64,000 nucleotides of DNA from Tenacibaculum sp. 1_MG-2023 (lineage in GTDB: Bacteria > Bacteroidota > Bacteroidia > Flavobacteriales > Flavobacteriaceae). Positions 44,830 through 53,987 of the stretch are shown one piece after another. A model generated the notes under the pieces. That model did not search any database, was not told where the DNA came from, and saw only the letters and a program-made list of their open reading frames with translations. The stretch spans positions 186,001-250,000 of the forward strand of contig NZ_JAUORH010000001.1 of assembly GCF_030547425.1 (NCBI RefSeq). Direction: 5' to 3'. Made by a program: the position numbers and the translations under genes. Each line of letters starts with the position of its first letter. Position 1 is the stretch's first letter.

Positions 44830-45252
44830 TTAAGGGTGCGCATTTACCCAAACTTCACCATCTTCAAAAAATTCTTTTTTCCAAATAGGAACCGTTTCTT
44901 TTAAAGTATCAATAGCATACTGGCAAGCTTCGAAAGCCGCTTTTCTATGTGGAGAAGAAACCGTAATAATTACAGGGATATCACCAATTATTAATAGCCC
45001 TTCAGCATGATGAATGGCAATTTTTGTTACACCAAACTTATCCAAAGCAGCATCTGCAATTTTTTGCATTTCTTTAATAGCCATGGGTTTATATGTAGAA
45101 AAATCAAGCTGTGTAACTTCTTTGTTTTGTGTTGCGTTCCTAACAGTACCCACAAAAACAGCAATCCCTCCGCAAGAAGGGTCAGTTACAAAATCATAAC
45201 ACTCTTGTAAATTGAGTTTTTCTGAAGTTATTTTTATAGATGTTGTATTCAT
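44830..45252 (-). CDS. moaE: Molybdopterin synthase catalytic subunit MoaE
   Basis: A 140-residue protein. The family run GGIAVFVGTVRNAT near the N terminus, HHAEGLLIIGD, and the end SPHRKAAFEACQYAIDTLKETVPIWKKE with catalytic Lys residues identify MoaE. With MoaD it converts precursor Z to molybdopterin. I choose ATG 45252 (MNTTSIKIT) because the longer frame adds MLNLHAI. A CAAAGATA (45271-45278) upstream gives TATCTTTG on its strand. MoaD is at 58055, 13 kb away. Confidence 0.93.
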   Translation of the reverse strand: MNTTSIKITSEKLNLQECYDFVTDPSCGGIAVFVGTVRNATQNKEVTQLDFSTYKPMAIKEMQKIADAALDKFGVTKIAIHHAEGLLIIGDIPVIITVSSPHRKAAFEACQYAIDTLKETVPIWKKEFFEDGEVWVNAHP

Positions 45253-45326
45253 AATAGCATGTAAGTTTAACAAAGATATAAGATTGAAAGCTCAAAAAGA
45301 ATAGAAACCAATCAGATTTAAATAAT

Positions 45327-45334
45327 TATTTTTG
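45327..45334 (+). promoter_or_regulatory. -7 element of pgk
   Basis: TATTTTTG matches TAnnTTTG, 28 bases before ATG 45362. No ideal -33 TTTG seen. Confidence 0.45.
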
Positions 45335-45361
45335 TTAGCTGAAACAAAGAACACAACTTAA

Positions 45362-46549
45362 ATGAAAACATTGAACGATTTCAATTTCGAAAATAAAAAA
45401 GCGTTAATCCGTGTAGATTTTAATGTACCCTTAAACGATGCTTTTGAAGTAACTGACAATACAAGAATTCAAGCAGCAAAACCAACCATTATTAAAATAC
45501 TAGAAGATGGAGGAAGCTGTATTTTAATGTCACATTTAGGGCGCCCAAAAGCTAAAGAAGATAATTTTTCGTTACGTCATATTGTTAGTAGTGTAACAGA
45601 AGTATTAGGTGTACAAGTGAAATTTGTGGACGATTGTATCGGTTCAACAGTTGAAGAAGCTGTGGCAAACTTAAAAAGTGGAGAAGTTTTATTGTTAGAA
45701 AACTTACGTTTTTACCCAGAAGAAAAAGCAGGAGATGTTGCTTTTGCTGAACAGTTATCTAAATTAGGAGATGTGTATGTAAATGATGCTTTTGGTACTG
45801 CTCACAGAGCCCACGCATCCACTGCAATTATTGCACAATTTTTTCCAGAGAATAAATGTTTCGGAAATTTGTTAGCAACAGAAATTGAAAGCATTGATAA
45901 AGTATTGAACAACTCAGAAAAACCAGTAACTGCTATTTTAGGAGGAGCAAAAGTGTCGTCTAAAATAGGAGTGATTGAAAATATTATTGAAAAAGTAGAT
46001 CATATTATTGTAGGTGGTGGAATGACGTTTACGTTTATCAAGGCTTTAGGAGGAACGATAGGGAATTCGTTAGTAGAAGATGATAAGTTAGTGTTAGCGT
46101 TAGAAATTTTAGCTAAAGCTAAAGAAAATAATACAGAAATTCATTTACCAGTAGATGCGATTATTGCAGATGCTTTTTCAAGCGATGCGAATACACAAGT
46201 GGTGGATACGAATGAAATTCCTGATGGATGGATGGGATTAGATTGCGGACCTAAAACCGTGGAGAAGTTTGCAGAAGTTATTGCAAAATCTAAAACTATT
46301 TTATGGAACGGGCCTCTAGGGGTTTTTGAAATGGAAAAGTTTGCACAAGGAACGATTGGTTTAGGAAATGCGATAGCAGAAGCTACTAAAAACGGAGTGT
46401 TCTCGTTAGTAGGCGGAGGAGACTCGGTTGCTGCAGTAAAACAATTTGGATTTGCTGATAAAGTAAGTTATGTTTCTACAGGAGGAGGAGCGATGTTAGA
46501 AATGTTAGAAGGAAAAACCTTACCAGGAATTGAAGCAATTTTAAAATAA
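45362..46549 (+). CDS. pgk: Phosphoglycerate kinase
   Basis: A 395-residue glycolytic enzyme passing phosphate from 1,3-bisphosphoglycerate to ADP. Signatures are [13 protein letters not shown] near the N terminus, [58 protein letters not shown] and GGGDSVAAV. Length is typical. It stands alone between moaE (divergent) and a repeat element. Confidence 0.97.
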   Translation: MKTLNDFNFENKKALIRVDFNVPLNDAFEVTDNTRIQAAKPTIIKILEDGGSCILMSHLGRPKAKEDNFSLRHIVSSVTEVLGVQVKFVDDCIGSTVEEAVANLKSGEVLLLENLRFYPEEKAGDVAFAEQLSKLGDVYVNDAFGTAHRAHASTAIIAQFFPENKCFGNLLATEIESIDKVLNNSEKPVTAILGGAKVSSKIGVIENIIEKVDHIIVGGGMTFTFIKALGGTIGNSLVEDDKLVLALEILAKAKENNTEIHLPVDAIIADAFSSDANTQVVDTNEIPDGWMGLDCGPKTVEKFAEVIAKSKTILWNGPLGVFEMEKFAQGTIGLGNAIAEATKNGVFSLVGGGDSVAAVKQFGFADKVSYVSTGGGAMLEMLEGKTLPGIEAILK

Positions 46550-46552
46550 TTC

Positions 46553-46649
46553 GTCATTACGAACGAGGTACGAGGAGGAACCTCATTCAAGATAGTAACT
46601 TACGTTTTTTAAGATTTCTCACTTCCGTTGCACTCAAGTTCGAAATGAC
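46553..46649. repeat. Palindromic intergenic repeat, GTCATT...AATGAC ends
   Basis: The 97-base element between pgk and the aldo/keto reductase gene begins GTCATTACGA and ends TCGAAATGAC, inverted ends with one mismatch. It contains the inverted pair GAGGTACGAGGAGGAACCTC in its left part. It resembles the REP/MITE-like GTCATTnCGA elements found between genes of many Flavobacteriaceae; this likeness is from memory. Confidence 0.6.
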
Positions 46650-46702
46650 CGTTGTTGTTTTATTAAATAAATCAATAATAACACCTTTAACAATTACAGA
46701 AT

Positions 46703-47746
46703 ATGATGAAATATACAACACTACCAACTACAGATATTAAAGTTTCTAAAATATGTTTAGGAACTATGACTTGGGGACGACAAAATACCGAAGCAGAAGG
46801 TCACGAGCAAATGGATTATGCCTTAGAACAAGGGGTGAATTTTTTTGATACTGCAGAATTATATTCTGTTCCTGCGACTCCAGAAACTTATGGAGCTACA
46901 GAAAAAATCATTGGTTCTTGGTTTAAAAAAACAGGCAACAGAGAGAAAGTAGTGTTGGCTTCTAAAATTGCTGGAGGTGGTGATTATACGGCGCATATTA
47001 GAACAGGTGGTTTTAATAGAAAGAATATAGGCGAAGCAATTGAAGATAGTTTAAAACGTCTACAAACAGATTATATCGATTTATACCAACTACATTGGCC
47101 AGATCGTGGGGTGAATTGTTTCGGAGTACGTGATTATCCGTATAAAACTTCAACAGAAGAAGCTGAAAAGCACTTAGAGATTTTAGAAACCTTGAATGAT
47201 TTTGTAAAACAAGGAAAGATAAAACACGTTGGTTTATCTAATGAAACACCTTGGGGAACGATGAAATATTTACAAACAGCCGAACAACATGATTTGCCTA
47301 GAATGGTAACGATTCAAAATTCATATTCGCTAATTCATAGAGGCTATGAAGTAGGAATGTCTGAAGTTTCTATGCGAGAAAATATTGGTTTGTTAGCGTA
47401 TTCTCCGTTAGCACAAGGAGTATTAACAGGAAAATATATTGATGGAAAAATTCCTGAAGGAGCGAGAGGAACCTTATTTCCACGTTTTATTGCACGATAT
47501 AAAAATGAAGGTTCTGAAAAAGCGGTTTTAGAATATCAAAAAATAGCAAATAAACACGGATTAACGTTAACAGAGTTATCGCTAGCATATATTAATCAGT
47601 TACCATTTGTAACGAGTAATATTATTGGAGCTACTAAAATGAGTCAGTTAAAAGAGAATATCAATTCAATTAATATAGAATTGTCTGACGCTATTTTAGC
47701 TGAGATAGAAGCTGTGCACAAAGCAATTCCAAATCCAGCTCCTTAA
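46703..47746 (+). CDS. Aldo/keto reductase, Tas-like
   Basis: A 347-residue NADPH-dependent oxidoreductase of the TIM-barrel AKR family. Visible are GLGTMTWGRQNTEAEG-type start (residues 16-32), FFDTAELYSVP (Asp/Tyr of the active site), KIAGGGDYT, the catalytic-His region LYQLHWPDRGVN, and the NADP-binding SNIIGATKMSQL near the C terminus. The AEGHEQMDYALEQG and YSVPATPETYG runs match the Tas group. Physiological substrate unknown. Confidence 0.9.
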   Translation: MMKYTTLPTTDIKVSKICLGTMTWGRQNTEAEGHEQMDYALEQGVNFFDTAELYSVPATPETYGATEKIIGSWFKKTGNREKVVLASKIAGGGDYTAHIRTGGFNRKNIGEAIEDSLKRLQTDYIDLYQLHWPDRGVNCFGVRDYPYKTSTEEAEKHLEILETLNDFVKQGKIKHVGLSNETPWGTMKYLQTAEQHDLPRMVTIQNSYSLIHRGYEVGMSEVSMRENIGLLAYSPLAQGVLTGKYIDGKIPEGARGTLFPRFIARYKNEGSEKAVLEYQKIANKHGLTLTELSLAYINQLPFVTSNIIGATKMSQLKENINSINIELSDAILAEIEAVHKAIPNPAP

Positions 47747-47766
47747 TTTATAAGAGATATAAGATA

Positions 47767-47800
47767 AAAAAATCCGAAGTAAGCTTACTTCGGATTTTTT
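47767..47800. terminator. Bidirectional terminator
   Basis: A perfect inverted repeat with 17-base arms (AAAATCCGAAGTAAG/CTTACTTCGGATTTT plus outer A/T) lies between two convergent genes. Confidence 0.88.
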
Positions 47801-47830
47801 TATCTGTTTTCTAAACTTTGTATCTAAAAC

Positions 47831-48136
47831 CTATTCCTCTATTATTTTAAAAGAGGTAGCTTTAAATCTTCCGTTTTCAACTTTTCCAGTAACTTCTGCT
47901 TTTCTAACTACATTACAGAAACCAATATTTTTATCGTGAGCATCTCCAAAATCATCTATGTGAGCACCGTCAATAAAATAGGCGTTTTGGTCAATTTTTA
48001 TGGCTAAATCACATCCTTGTTGGTTATTTAAACCAAATTTACATTGCCCGCAAGAGGCTTCTACGATTTGTGTATTTTCTTTAGGGGAGCTGCAAGCAAC
48101 AATTCCAAAGAGTGCAAAAATTAGTATATTTTTCAT
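47831..48136 (-). CDS. DUF6370-like lipoprotein
   Basis: A 101-residue lipoprotein with a signal ending in FGIVACSS (lipobox cysteine). The mature part has ASCGQCKFGL, GCDLAIKI, YFIDGAHIDDFGDAHD and GFCNVVRKAEVTG, a cysteine pattern as in DUF6370 proteins. It may bind metal or form disulfides in the periplasm. It is convergent with the aldo/keto reductase gene. Confidence 0.75.
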   Translation of the reverse strand: MKNILIFALFGIVACSSPKENTQIVEASCGQCKFGLNNQQGCDLAIKIDQNAYFIDGAHIDDFGDAHDKNIGFCNVVRKAEVTGKVENGRFKATSFKIIEE

Positions 48137-48164
48137 AGGTTAAATATACATAAATAAGCACAAA

Positions 48165-48191
48165 AAACCCAGAATAAATCTATTCTGGGTT
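48165..48191 (-). terminator. Terminator of the broken gene at 48218
   Basis: AACCCAGAATA/TATTCTGGGTT with 5-base loop; on the minus strand the stem is followed by TTTTG, so it ends transcripts of the gene at 48218-48472. Confidence 0.75.
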
Positions 48192-48217
48192 GGGTTAATT
48201 ATGGTATTTATAACCTC

Positions 48218-48472
48218 CTAACTTTCTTCTTCACCAACAAGTTCACTTTGTGTGGTTACAGAGCCAGTAGTTGCGTTTCCGTAAACAGGAGTTTCATTTC
48301 TTAGAATGTCAATCACTCTTGCGAAATTACCTGCTGTCATATATGGAGTTTCCTGTCTTTTCCCCTGAAATGTCGTAAAGTAAAATTTACCTAAATCAAT
48401 TTTAGGATCTTATAAAGCTTGATAGCCTTTTAATTTTGTCCATCCTGTTGTTCCTTGTGCATAATGTGGCAT
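48218..48472 (-). pseudogene. Small gene interrupted by an in-frame TAA
   Basis: One open frame of 84 sense codons runs from ATG 48472 to TAG 48218-48220, with a single TAA at codon 21 (48410-48412). Before it the protein reads MPHYAQGTTGWTKLKGYQAL; after it, DPKIDLGKFYFTTFQGKRQ... to VGEEES. Coding-like residues continue on both sides in one frame, and its own terminator follows, so this looks like a recently damaged small gene rather than chance. Family not recognised. Translation restart after the stop, or a sequencing error, are alternatives. Confidence 0.6.
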
Positions 48473-48614
48473 AATATGTTAGTTTGGGTTAATAGTTGTG
48501 TAAAATTATCAAAAAACACAATCTAACAGGGTTGCCTATTTCCCATTTTTAACAGGGATATACTCCTAATTTTTTAAAGATAGAAGGACTTATTTATTAA
48601 GGGGTTATATCTAA

Positions 48615-49583
48615 TTAATATCCTATTTTACCTCGAACTCTTTGTAGTACATCTTTTGCAATTACACGAGCTTTTTCTGCTCCTATAGCTAAAGCGTCGT
48701 CAATTTCATGACGGTTTTCCATATAGTGACTATACTTAGCACGTACATCAGCAAATTTATCTATAATTAATTCATAAAGTGCTTGTTTGGCGTGTCCGTA
48801 TCCATAGCCTCCATTTTCATAATTAGCACGCATTTCAGCTGTTTGCTCTTCTGAAGCTAATAATTTATATAATGCAAATACATTGTCAGTATCTGGATCT
48901 TTTGGGTCTTCTAAAGCTTTACTGTCTGTTTGAATAGCCATAATTTGCTTACGTAATTTCTTGTCTGCTAAGAAAATATTGATGAAATTATTTCGTGATT
49001 TACTCATTTTTTCACCATCAGTTCCAGGAACTAACTTGGTGTTTTCATTTACTTTTCCTTGAGGTAAAACTAGAGTTTCTCCAACAATATTGTTAAACCT
49101 ATTAGCAACATCACGTGTCATTTCTAAATGTTGTAACTGATCTTTTCCAACAGGAACAACTTCAGCATCGTATAATAAAATATCTGCAGCCATTAACATT
49201 GGGTAGGTAAACAAACCAGCATTTACGTCAGCTAAACGGTCAGCTTTATCTTTAAAACCATGTGCTAAGGTTAAACGTTGAAAAGGAAAAAAACAACTTA
49301 AGTACCAGGTTAACTCAGTAGTTTCAGGAATATCACTTTGGCGATAAAACACGGTTTTGTTAATGTCAAGACCACAAGCAAGCCAAGTAGCCGCAACACT
49401 ATAGGTGTTTTCTCGCAATTCGTTTCCGTCTTTAATTTGGGTTAAAGAATGCATGTCGGCAATGAAAATAAATGATTCGTTTTTTGAATCATTTGCCATT
49501 TCAACTGCAGGTAAAATTGCTCCTAATAAGTTTCCTAAATGTGGGGTTCCTGTACTTTGTACTCCTGTTAAAATTCTTGACAT
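48615..49583 (-). CDS. trpS: Tryptophanyl-tRNA synthetase
   Basis: A 322-residue class I aminoacyl-tRNA synthetase. The HIGH-type motif is TGTPHLGN near residue 12, the KMSKS motif is GEKMSKSRNN near residue 195, and HSLTQIKDG and GKDQLQHLEMTRDVANRFN are characteristic of TrpRS. It charges tRNA-Trp in the cytoplasm. A promoter TTTG-N18-TATTTTTG lies on its strand at 49629-49658. Confidence 0.96.
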   Translation of the reverse strand: MSRILTGVQSTGTPHLGNLLGAILPAVEMANDSKNESFIFIADMHSLTQIKDGNELRENTYSVAATWLACGLDINKTVFYRQSDIPETTELTWYLSCFFPFQRLTLAHGFKDKADRLADVNAGLFTYPMLMAADILLYDAEVVPVGKDQLQHLEMTRDVANRFNNIVGETLVLPQGKVNENTKLVPGTDGEKMSKSRNNFINIFLADKKLRKQIMAIQTDSKALEDPKDPDTDNVFALYKLLASEEQTAEMRANYENGGYGYGHAKQALYELIIDKFADVRAKYSHYMENRHEIDDALAIGAEKARVIAKDVLQRVRGKIGY

Positions 49584-49628
49584 AAGTCTGTTTTGAAATG
49601 TTTTTAAATAAGTGCTTGCTTAAGTGAG

Positions 49629-49658
49629 CAAAAATAAGCTTAAAATTTATCAAACAAA
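49629..49658 (-). promoter_or_regulatory. Promoter of trpS
   Basis: On the minus strand TTTG (49655-49658), 18 bases, then TATTTTTG (49629-49636): a full fit to the Bacteroidota consensus, 46 bases before the trpS start. Confidence 0.65.
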
Positions 49659-49756
49659 AGAAATTACTACATTCGCATATTAGAGGAACCTTGTTCCTAA
49701 AGTTTTCTTGAGAAAAAGAAGTATAAGTTTAGGTAGTTGATTGTAATTTAAAAGAT

Positions 49757-50548
49757 TTGAAGTATATATTTTTTCCTGTTCGGTTTATTTGGCGTGTTTG
49801 GTTCTATGTGTTAATTGTAATTTCAATATTGTTAATGGCACCTTTTATGCTGGTTTTAACGTCAGATGAAAAATATTATCCAGTTTTTTGGAAAGTAGTG
49901 AGAGCTTGGGCTTTCTTTTTAATTTATGGAATGGGTTTCCGATTAAAAGTTGAAAAAGAGCAAGAACTAGATCAGAATAAAAGTTACATGTTTTGTGCTA
50001 ATCATGCGTCGTTTATAGATCCATGGATTCTAATAGCTATGAGTAAAAATCCAATAGTTTTTGTAGGAAAGAAAGAATTAGCAAAGTTTCCAATTTTTGG
50101 TTTTTTTTATAAAAAAGTAGTTATTGTAGTTGATAGAAGTGATTTAGAAAGTAGAAAAAAAGTCTATGAACAAGCCCATAGCAGATTAAAAAATGGAACA
50201 AGTGTTGCTATTTTCCCTGAAGGGTTAGTGCCTGCTGAAAATATTGTTTTAGCACCGTTTAAGAATGGGGCATTTAGTTTAGCTATAGAACATCAAATAC
50301 CTATTGTACCACAAGTGTATTATGATGGAAAACGTTTATTTTCTTGGGATTTTTTCAAAGGCAATCCAGGGACACTAAGAGTTAAGCAATGTAAATTTAT
50401 AGAAACAGAGAACTTAGCTGCTGGGGATAAGAAAAAGCTTAAGGAGCAAACGTATAATATGATATACAATGAATTGATAAATGATGAGTTGTATATGAAA
50501 GACACCAATCGACTAAACAATGAGCGAGAGTTTAAATCACCATTATAG
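49757..50548 (+). CDS. Lysophospholipid acyltransferase family protein (PlsC-like)
   Basis: A 263-residue membrane acyltransferase with N-terminal hydrophobic segments, the NHASFIDPW motif (H-x4-D) and FPEGLVPAEN. It should acylate lysophosphatidate-type lipids at the membrane. The start is TTG; no ATG fits before the first conserved block. Its 3' end overlaps the next gene by 29 bases. A second PlsC-like protein is at 37960. Confidence 0.82.
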   Translation: MKYIFFPVRFIWRVWFYVLIVISILLMAPFMLVLTSDEKYYPVFWKVVRAWAFFLIYGMGFRLKVEKEQELDQNKSYMFCANHASFIDPWILIAMSKNPIVFVGKKELAKFPIFGFFYKKVVIVVDRSDLESRKKVYEQAHSRLKNGTSVAIFPEGLVPAENIVLAPFKNGAFSLAIEHQIPIVPQVYYDGKRLFSWDFFKGNPGTLRVKQCKFIETENLAAGDKKKLKEQTYNMIYNELINDELYMKDTNRLNNEREFKSPL

Positions 50549-51161
50549 TGAAAAAGAAGAAAAGTTAAATATACTCACCCACGGATTTGGGTTACTGCTT
50601 AGTATTGTAGCTTTTCCTTTTCTTGTACAAAAATCACTTAGTTATCATAGCTTCTGGAAAGTAGCTAGTTTTTGTATTTACGGATTGAGTTTAGTAATTC
50701 TATATGCAGCCTCTACTTTTTACCATGCGTCTAAAGAACCTAAACTTAGACGGAGGCTTAATATTTTTGATCATGCTGCTATTTATGTATTAATTGCCGG
50801 AACGTATACGCCCTTTTGTTTAGTTGTACTGCCACCAAAACTGGGTTGGTATATGTTTGTTTTTGTGTGGTTATTTGCTATTACTGGTGTTATATTGAAG
50901 CTTTTTTTTACTGGACGGTTCGATAAATTGTCAACAGCTTTATATCTGCTAATGGGATGGCAAGTTGTTTTTGTAATAAAGCCTTTAATGGAAAACTTAT
51001 CAAAAGAAGGGTTGTTATATCTTTTTCTTGGTGGGGTCTTTTATACTGTTGGAGCGATTTTTTATTCCATTAAAAAATTGAAATATAGCCATGCAACCTT
51101 CCATGTTTTTGTGTTATTAGGAAGTTTAAGTCATTTTTTAGCGATTTTTTATATTGATTAA
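50520..51161 (+). CDS. Hemolysin III/PAQR family membrane protein
   Basis: A 213-residue protein with seven hydrophobic helices. The PAQR/HlyIII histidines are seen in NILTHGFGLLLS, STFYHASKEPKLRR and, near the end, YSHATFHVFVLLGSLSHF. IFDHAAIYVLIAGTYTPF is highly typical. Family members are membrane hydrolases with a zinc site, and their role in bacteria is unclear. It starts inside the preceding acyltransferase gene (29-base overlap). Confidence 0.9.
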   Translation: MSESLNHHYSEKEEKLNILTHGFGLLLSIVAFPFLVQKSLSYHSFWKVASFCIYGLSLVILYAASTFYHASKEPKLRRRLNIFDHAAIYVLIAGTYTPFCLVVLPPKLGWYMFVFVWLFAITGVILKLFFTGRFDKLSTALYLLMGWQVVFVIKPLMENLSKEGLLYLFLGGVFYTVGAIFYSIKKLKYSHATFHVFVLLGSLSHFLAIFYID

Positions 51162-51221
51162 TTTTGTTTTACTGTTAAAAAAAATAAATATCTGTAAATT
51201 TAAAGTTAAAATAATGCTAAT

Positions 51222-51237
51222 AGGTAATTTATTACCT
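51222..51237. promoter_or_regulatory. Palindrome upstream of the M43 protease gene
   Basis: AGGTAA-TTTA-TTACCT, perfect arms, 78 bases before the protease start. A TAGGTTTG -7 element is at 51280-51287 (TTG at 51261-51263 would be a slightly short -33 match). The palindrome may be an operator. Confidence 0.4.
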
Positions 51238-51314
51238 GTATTGGTTAGTATTGTATTAAGTTGATTTGTTTTATAACTGTAGGTTTGTTTTAAGTAATTT
51301 AAAATCAATCAATT

Positions 51315-53930
51315 ATGAAACAAAAAATTATTTTGTTACCCTTCTTCTTTTTGTTGTTTTTCTGTGTTGAAGCTATGCTGGCTCAAGACTGTAAGGTTAC
51401 AAGTGAAAATCAAAAGGTATTTTTAAAATACCCTGAATCAAAAAAAGAATTTGACAAATTTAATAACTACACAAAAAATGTAGTTAGAAAAAAACAAATT
51501 TCGCTTTTAAATAGAGCAGAAGAGACCTATACCATTCCAGTGGTTGTACATGTTTATGGTTCAGTTCAACATGGGCAAACCGTAACTTATGAAAAAATAG
51601 AAGTTGCGTTAGATAAACTGAACGAGGATTTCAACGGGCTTAATGATGACTTCAATACTGTTGATCCCATTTTTTCAGGAAGACGAGGTACTCTTAGTAT
51701 TCGATTTGCTTTGGCAAAAATAGACCCTAATGGAGGTAGTACCAATGGTGTTGTATTTCATCCAGAAAAAGCTGGATATGGAAATGGTTCAGGTTATGAT
51801 GCCCAAATAGCAGCCGATGCTTGGAATAACTATAAGTATATGAATGTATACATTATGGGAGATTTGTATGCTGATGGAAGTGCGACAAACTCTGGAGTTG
51901 CATGGTACCCTAATACAGCGATGTCTGATAATAACACCGCTAGAGTGGTTTATAATGGGCGCTATATTCATGGTAATACAAATAAAGAATTTGCTTCGGT
52001 ATTAACGCATGAGTTTGGTCATTGGTTAAATCTCATACATACGTTTGAAGGTGGGTGTAATGATCCAAATGGAGACTATGTAGACGACACACCAAAAGAA
52101 GATTCTAATTCTGGGGATGATGGTTGTACTGTTGGTGCTAGTGACTGTGGTAATTTAATTAATTATGAAAATTATATGGGCTATGACGCCGCTGCTGGCT
52201 GTGGAAAAATGTTTACAGAAGGACAAATAGATAGAATGCTCACGGCATTGCAACATCCAGCACGTAAACCTTTATGGCAATCAGCTAACTTAACATCTAC
52301 AGGGGTAGATTTAACAGGAGCGTCTTTAGTCGTAGATAGTCCAATAGTGGAAGAAGCCTTATCAAATAATGGAGCGATAGTTAATGAAGCTAAAAATGTT
52401 ACGCTTCAAGGAGGTGCTTTTACCGTTAGTTCTGGAAGTTTATTTGAAGGAACACATTTTGATACAAGTCTACCTCAAGGGGTATCAGCACAAATTACGG
52501 TAGTAGATAATCAAAAGTTAAATGTAAAATTTACAGGTCAAGCATTAAATCATGCTAAATCTGATAATTCAACAGGTACAATTACCTTTAAAAATGCAGC
52601 AATTTCAGGAGGAACATCCTCTTTAAACTCAGATAAAGTAACGTTTAATTTCTCTTTTTATGATTCTTATAAAGTGGTGTATTTTGATAATCAAGATTAC
52701 ACGGCTAATTCAGGAAGTACTTGGACATTTTTTACAATAAATGGTGCTAGTAATAATAGATTTGGAACGTTTTATGAAAATAGTTCATTGATATTAGAGA
52801 CGTATAAAAAAGCATTAATATGTCAATCAGGAACTAGAAATGTAAAACCAGTTGAGTTAAATACAGTAATTGATGAGCAAAGTTCTTGGGTAGATGGAGG
52901 AGGATATCCTGATTTACATGTAATTAGAGATGCTAGTTACACTTCCTGGGATGGTAAAACCACTTACATAGGTTTTCAATTAGAGTTATACCCAGGAAAA
53001 ACTAATTATGGTTGGTTCAGAGTTAGTGTTAACAATAATGGGACTTCGTATAGTTTGTTAGATTATGCATATAGTACAGAGCCTTATGGAGCCATTAAGG
53101 CAGGAAGCAAAGTTTGGGATGGAGGATCAACTTGTAATGATGGCATTCAAAATGGAGATGAAACAGGAGTTGATTGTGGTGGTTCATGTGAGCCTTGTAG
53201 CACAAATGATGATGTAGTATATGTTAACATAGATGACCTAACGGTAACCTCAAATGACCCTTGGAAGTTTTTTAGAATTGAAGTAGGAGACGATACTGAT
53301 TATGGAGCTTGGTATACTAGCAATTCTGTACGATTAGAAACCTATAATAAAGATATTGTTTGTGAAAGTACGACTAGCAATGCATCCTATTTAGCAGAAG
53401 GTGTTTCGGTTGGAGCACCAAGTAATTTTGTAGCAAACTCATATCCTTATACGGTTAGTTCTTCTGATTATACATCGTGGAATGGGAAGACTGGTTTTAT
53501 TGGGTTTACTTTTAAAATAAATGGAAATCCGCACTATGGATGGTTCCATATTTCGGTTGCAAGTGATGGACAATCTTATACGTTGACAGATTACGCTTAC
53601 AATAAAACGGCAAATGCGGCAATTACAACAGTAACAAGAAGTGGAGTTGTGGGACCTAGTGATGAAAAGTTAAATGATAGTGGAATTATTTCTGCAACCC
53701 CCAATCCATTTATATCACAAACTAAAATTGATGTTTCTAGCCTTTCTAAGGATGGAGCCATACGATTAGATGTATATGATTTATTGGGAAGGCATATACA
53801 CAGTAAAGACATTCAATCACCATCTACATTTATACTAATTGATGATAGTGTAATTAAAAGAGAAGGAATGTATTTATTAAAAATCCAATCAGGAAAACAA
53901 GTAAAAACTCTTAGTATTCTTAAAAAATAA
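51315..53930 (+). CDS. Secreted M43-type metalloprotease with T9SS sorting domain
   Basis: An 871-residue protein. Signal peptide to AMLAQ (about residue 24); a protease domain with HEFGHWLNLIH (zinc ligands His232, His236, His242) and the met-turn NYMGY; then two ~140-residue beta-rich repeats, each with a WNGKT/WDGKT-YIGF-YGWF pattern, linked by DGIQNGDETGVDCGGSCEPC; and a C-terminal type A sorting domain (ISATPNPF...GMYLLKIQSGKQVKTLSILKK). The protein should be exported by the type IX system to the surface or medium. The pappalysin-like domain probably degrades host or environmental protein. Confidence 0.88.
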   Translation: MKQKIILLPFFFLLFFCVEAMLAQDCKVTSENQKVFLKYPESKKEFDKFNNYTKNVVRKKQISLLNRAEETYTIPVVVHVYGSVQHGQTVTYEKIEVALDKLNEDFNGLNDDFNTVDPIFSGRRGTLSIRFALAKIDPNGGSTNGVVFHPEKAGYGNGSGYDAQIAADAWNNYKYMNVYIMGDLYADGSATNSGVAWYPNTAMSDNNTARVVYNGRYIHGNTNKEFASVLTHEFGHWLNLIHTFEGGCNDPNGDYVDDTPKEDSNSGDDGCTVGASDCGNLINYENYMGYDAAAGCGKMFTEGQIDRMLTALQHPARKPLWQSANLTSTGVDLTGASLVVDSPIVEEALSNNGAIVNEAKNVTLQGGAFTVSSGSLFEGTHFDTSLPQGVSAQITVVDNQKLNVKFTGQALNHAKSDNSTGTITFKNAAISGGTSSLNSDKVTFNFSFYDSYKVVYFDNQDYTANSGSTWTFFTINGASNNRFGTFYENSSLILETYKKALICQSGTRNVKPVELNTVIDEQSSWVDGGGYPDLHVIRDASYTSWDGKTTYIGFQLELYPGKTNYGWFRVSVNNNGTSYSLLDYAYSTEPYGAIKAGSKVWDGGSTCNDGIQNGDETGVDCGGSCEPCSTNDDVVYVNIDDLTVTSNDPWKFFRIEVGDDTDYGAWYTSNSVRLETYNKDIVCESTTSNASYLAEGVSVGAPSNFVANSYPYTVSSSDYTSWNGKTGFIGFTFKINGNPHYGWFHISVASDGQSYTLTDYAYNKTANAAITTVTRSGVVGPSDEKLNDSGIISATPNPFISQTKIDVSSLSKDGAIRLDVYDLLGRHIHSKDIQSPSTFILIDDSVIKREGMYLLKIQSGKQVKTLSILKK

Positions 53931-53953
53931 GAAAAGAGTTTTATTAGGGGAGT

Positions 53954-53987
53954 AAAAACTGTTTGAAATATTTTCAAGCAGTTTTTT
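53954..53987. terminator. Terminator between protease and CYTH genes
   Basis: AAAAACTGTTTGAAA/TTTTCAAGCAGTTTTTTT forms an imperfect hairpin with T tail; it serves the M43 gene and probably the convergent CYTH gene. Confidence 0.75.

Noticed and set aside
45007..45210. Two plus-strand frames inside moaE
   Set aside because: Both are antisense shadows of moaE.
48410..48412. In-frame TAA as a recoded codon
   Set aside because: TAA is not a selenocysteine codon, and nothing else in the region suggests recoding.
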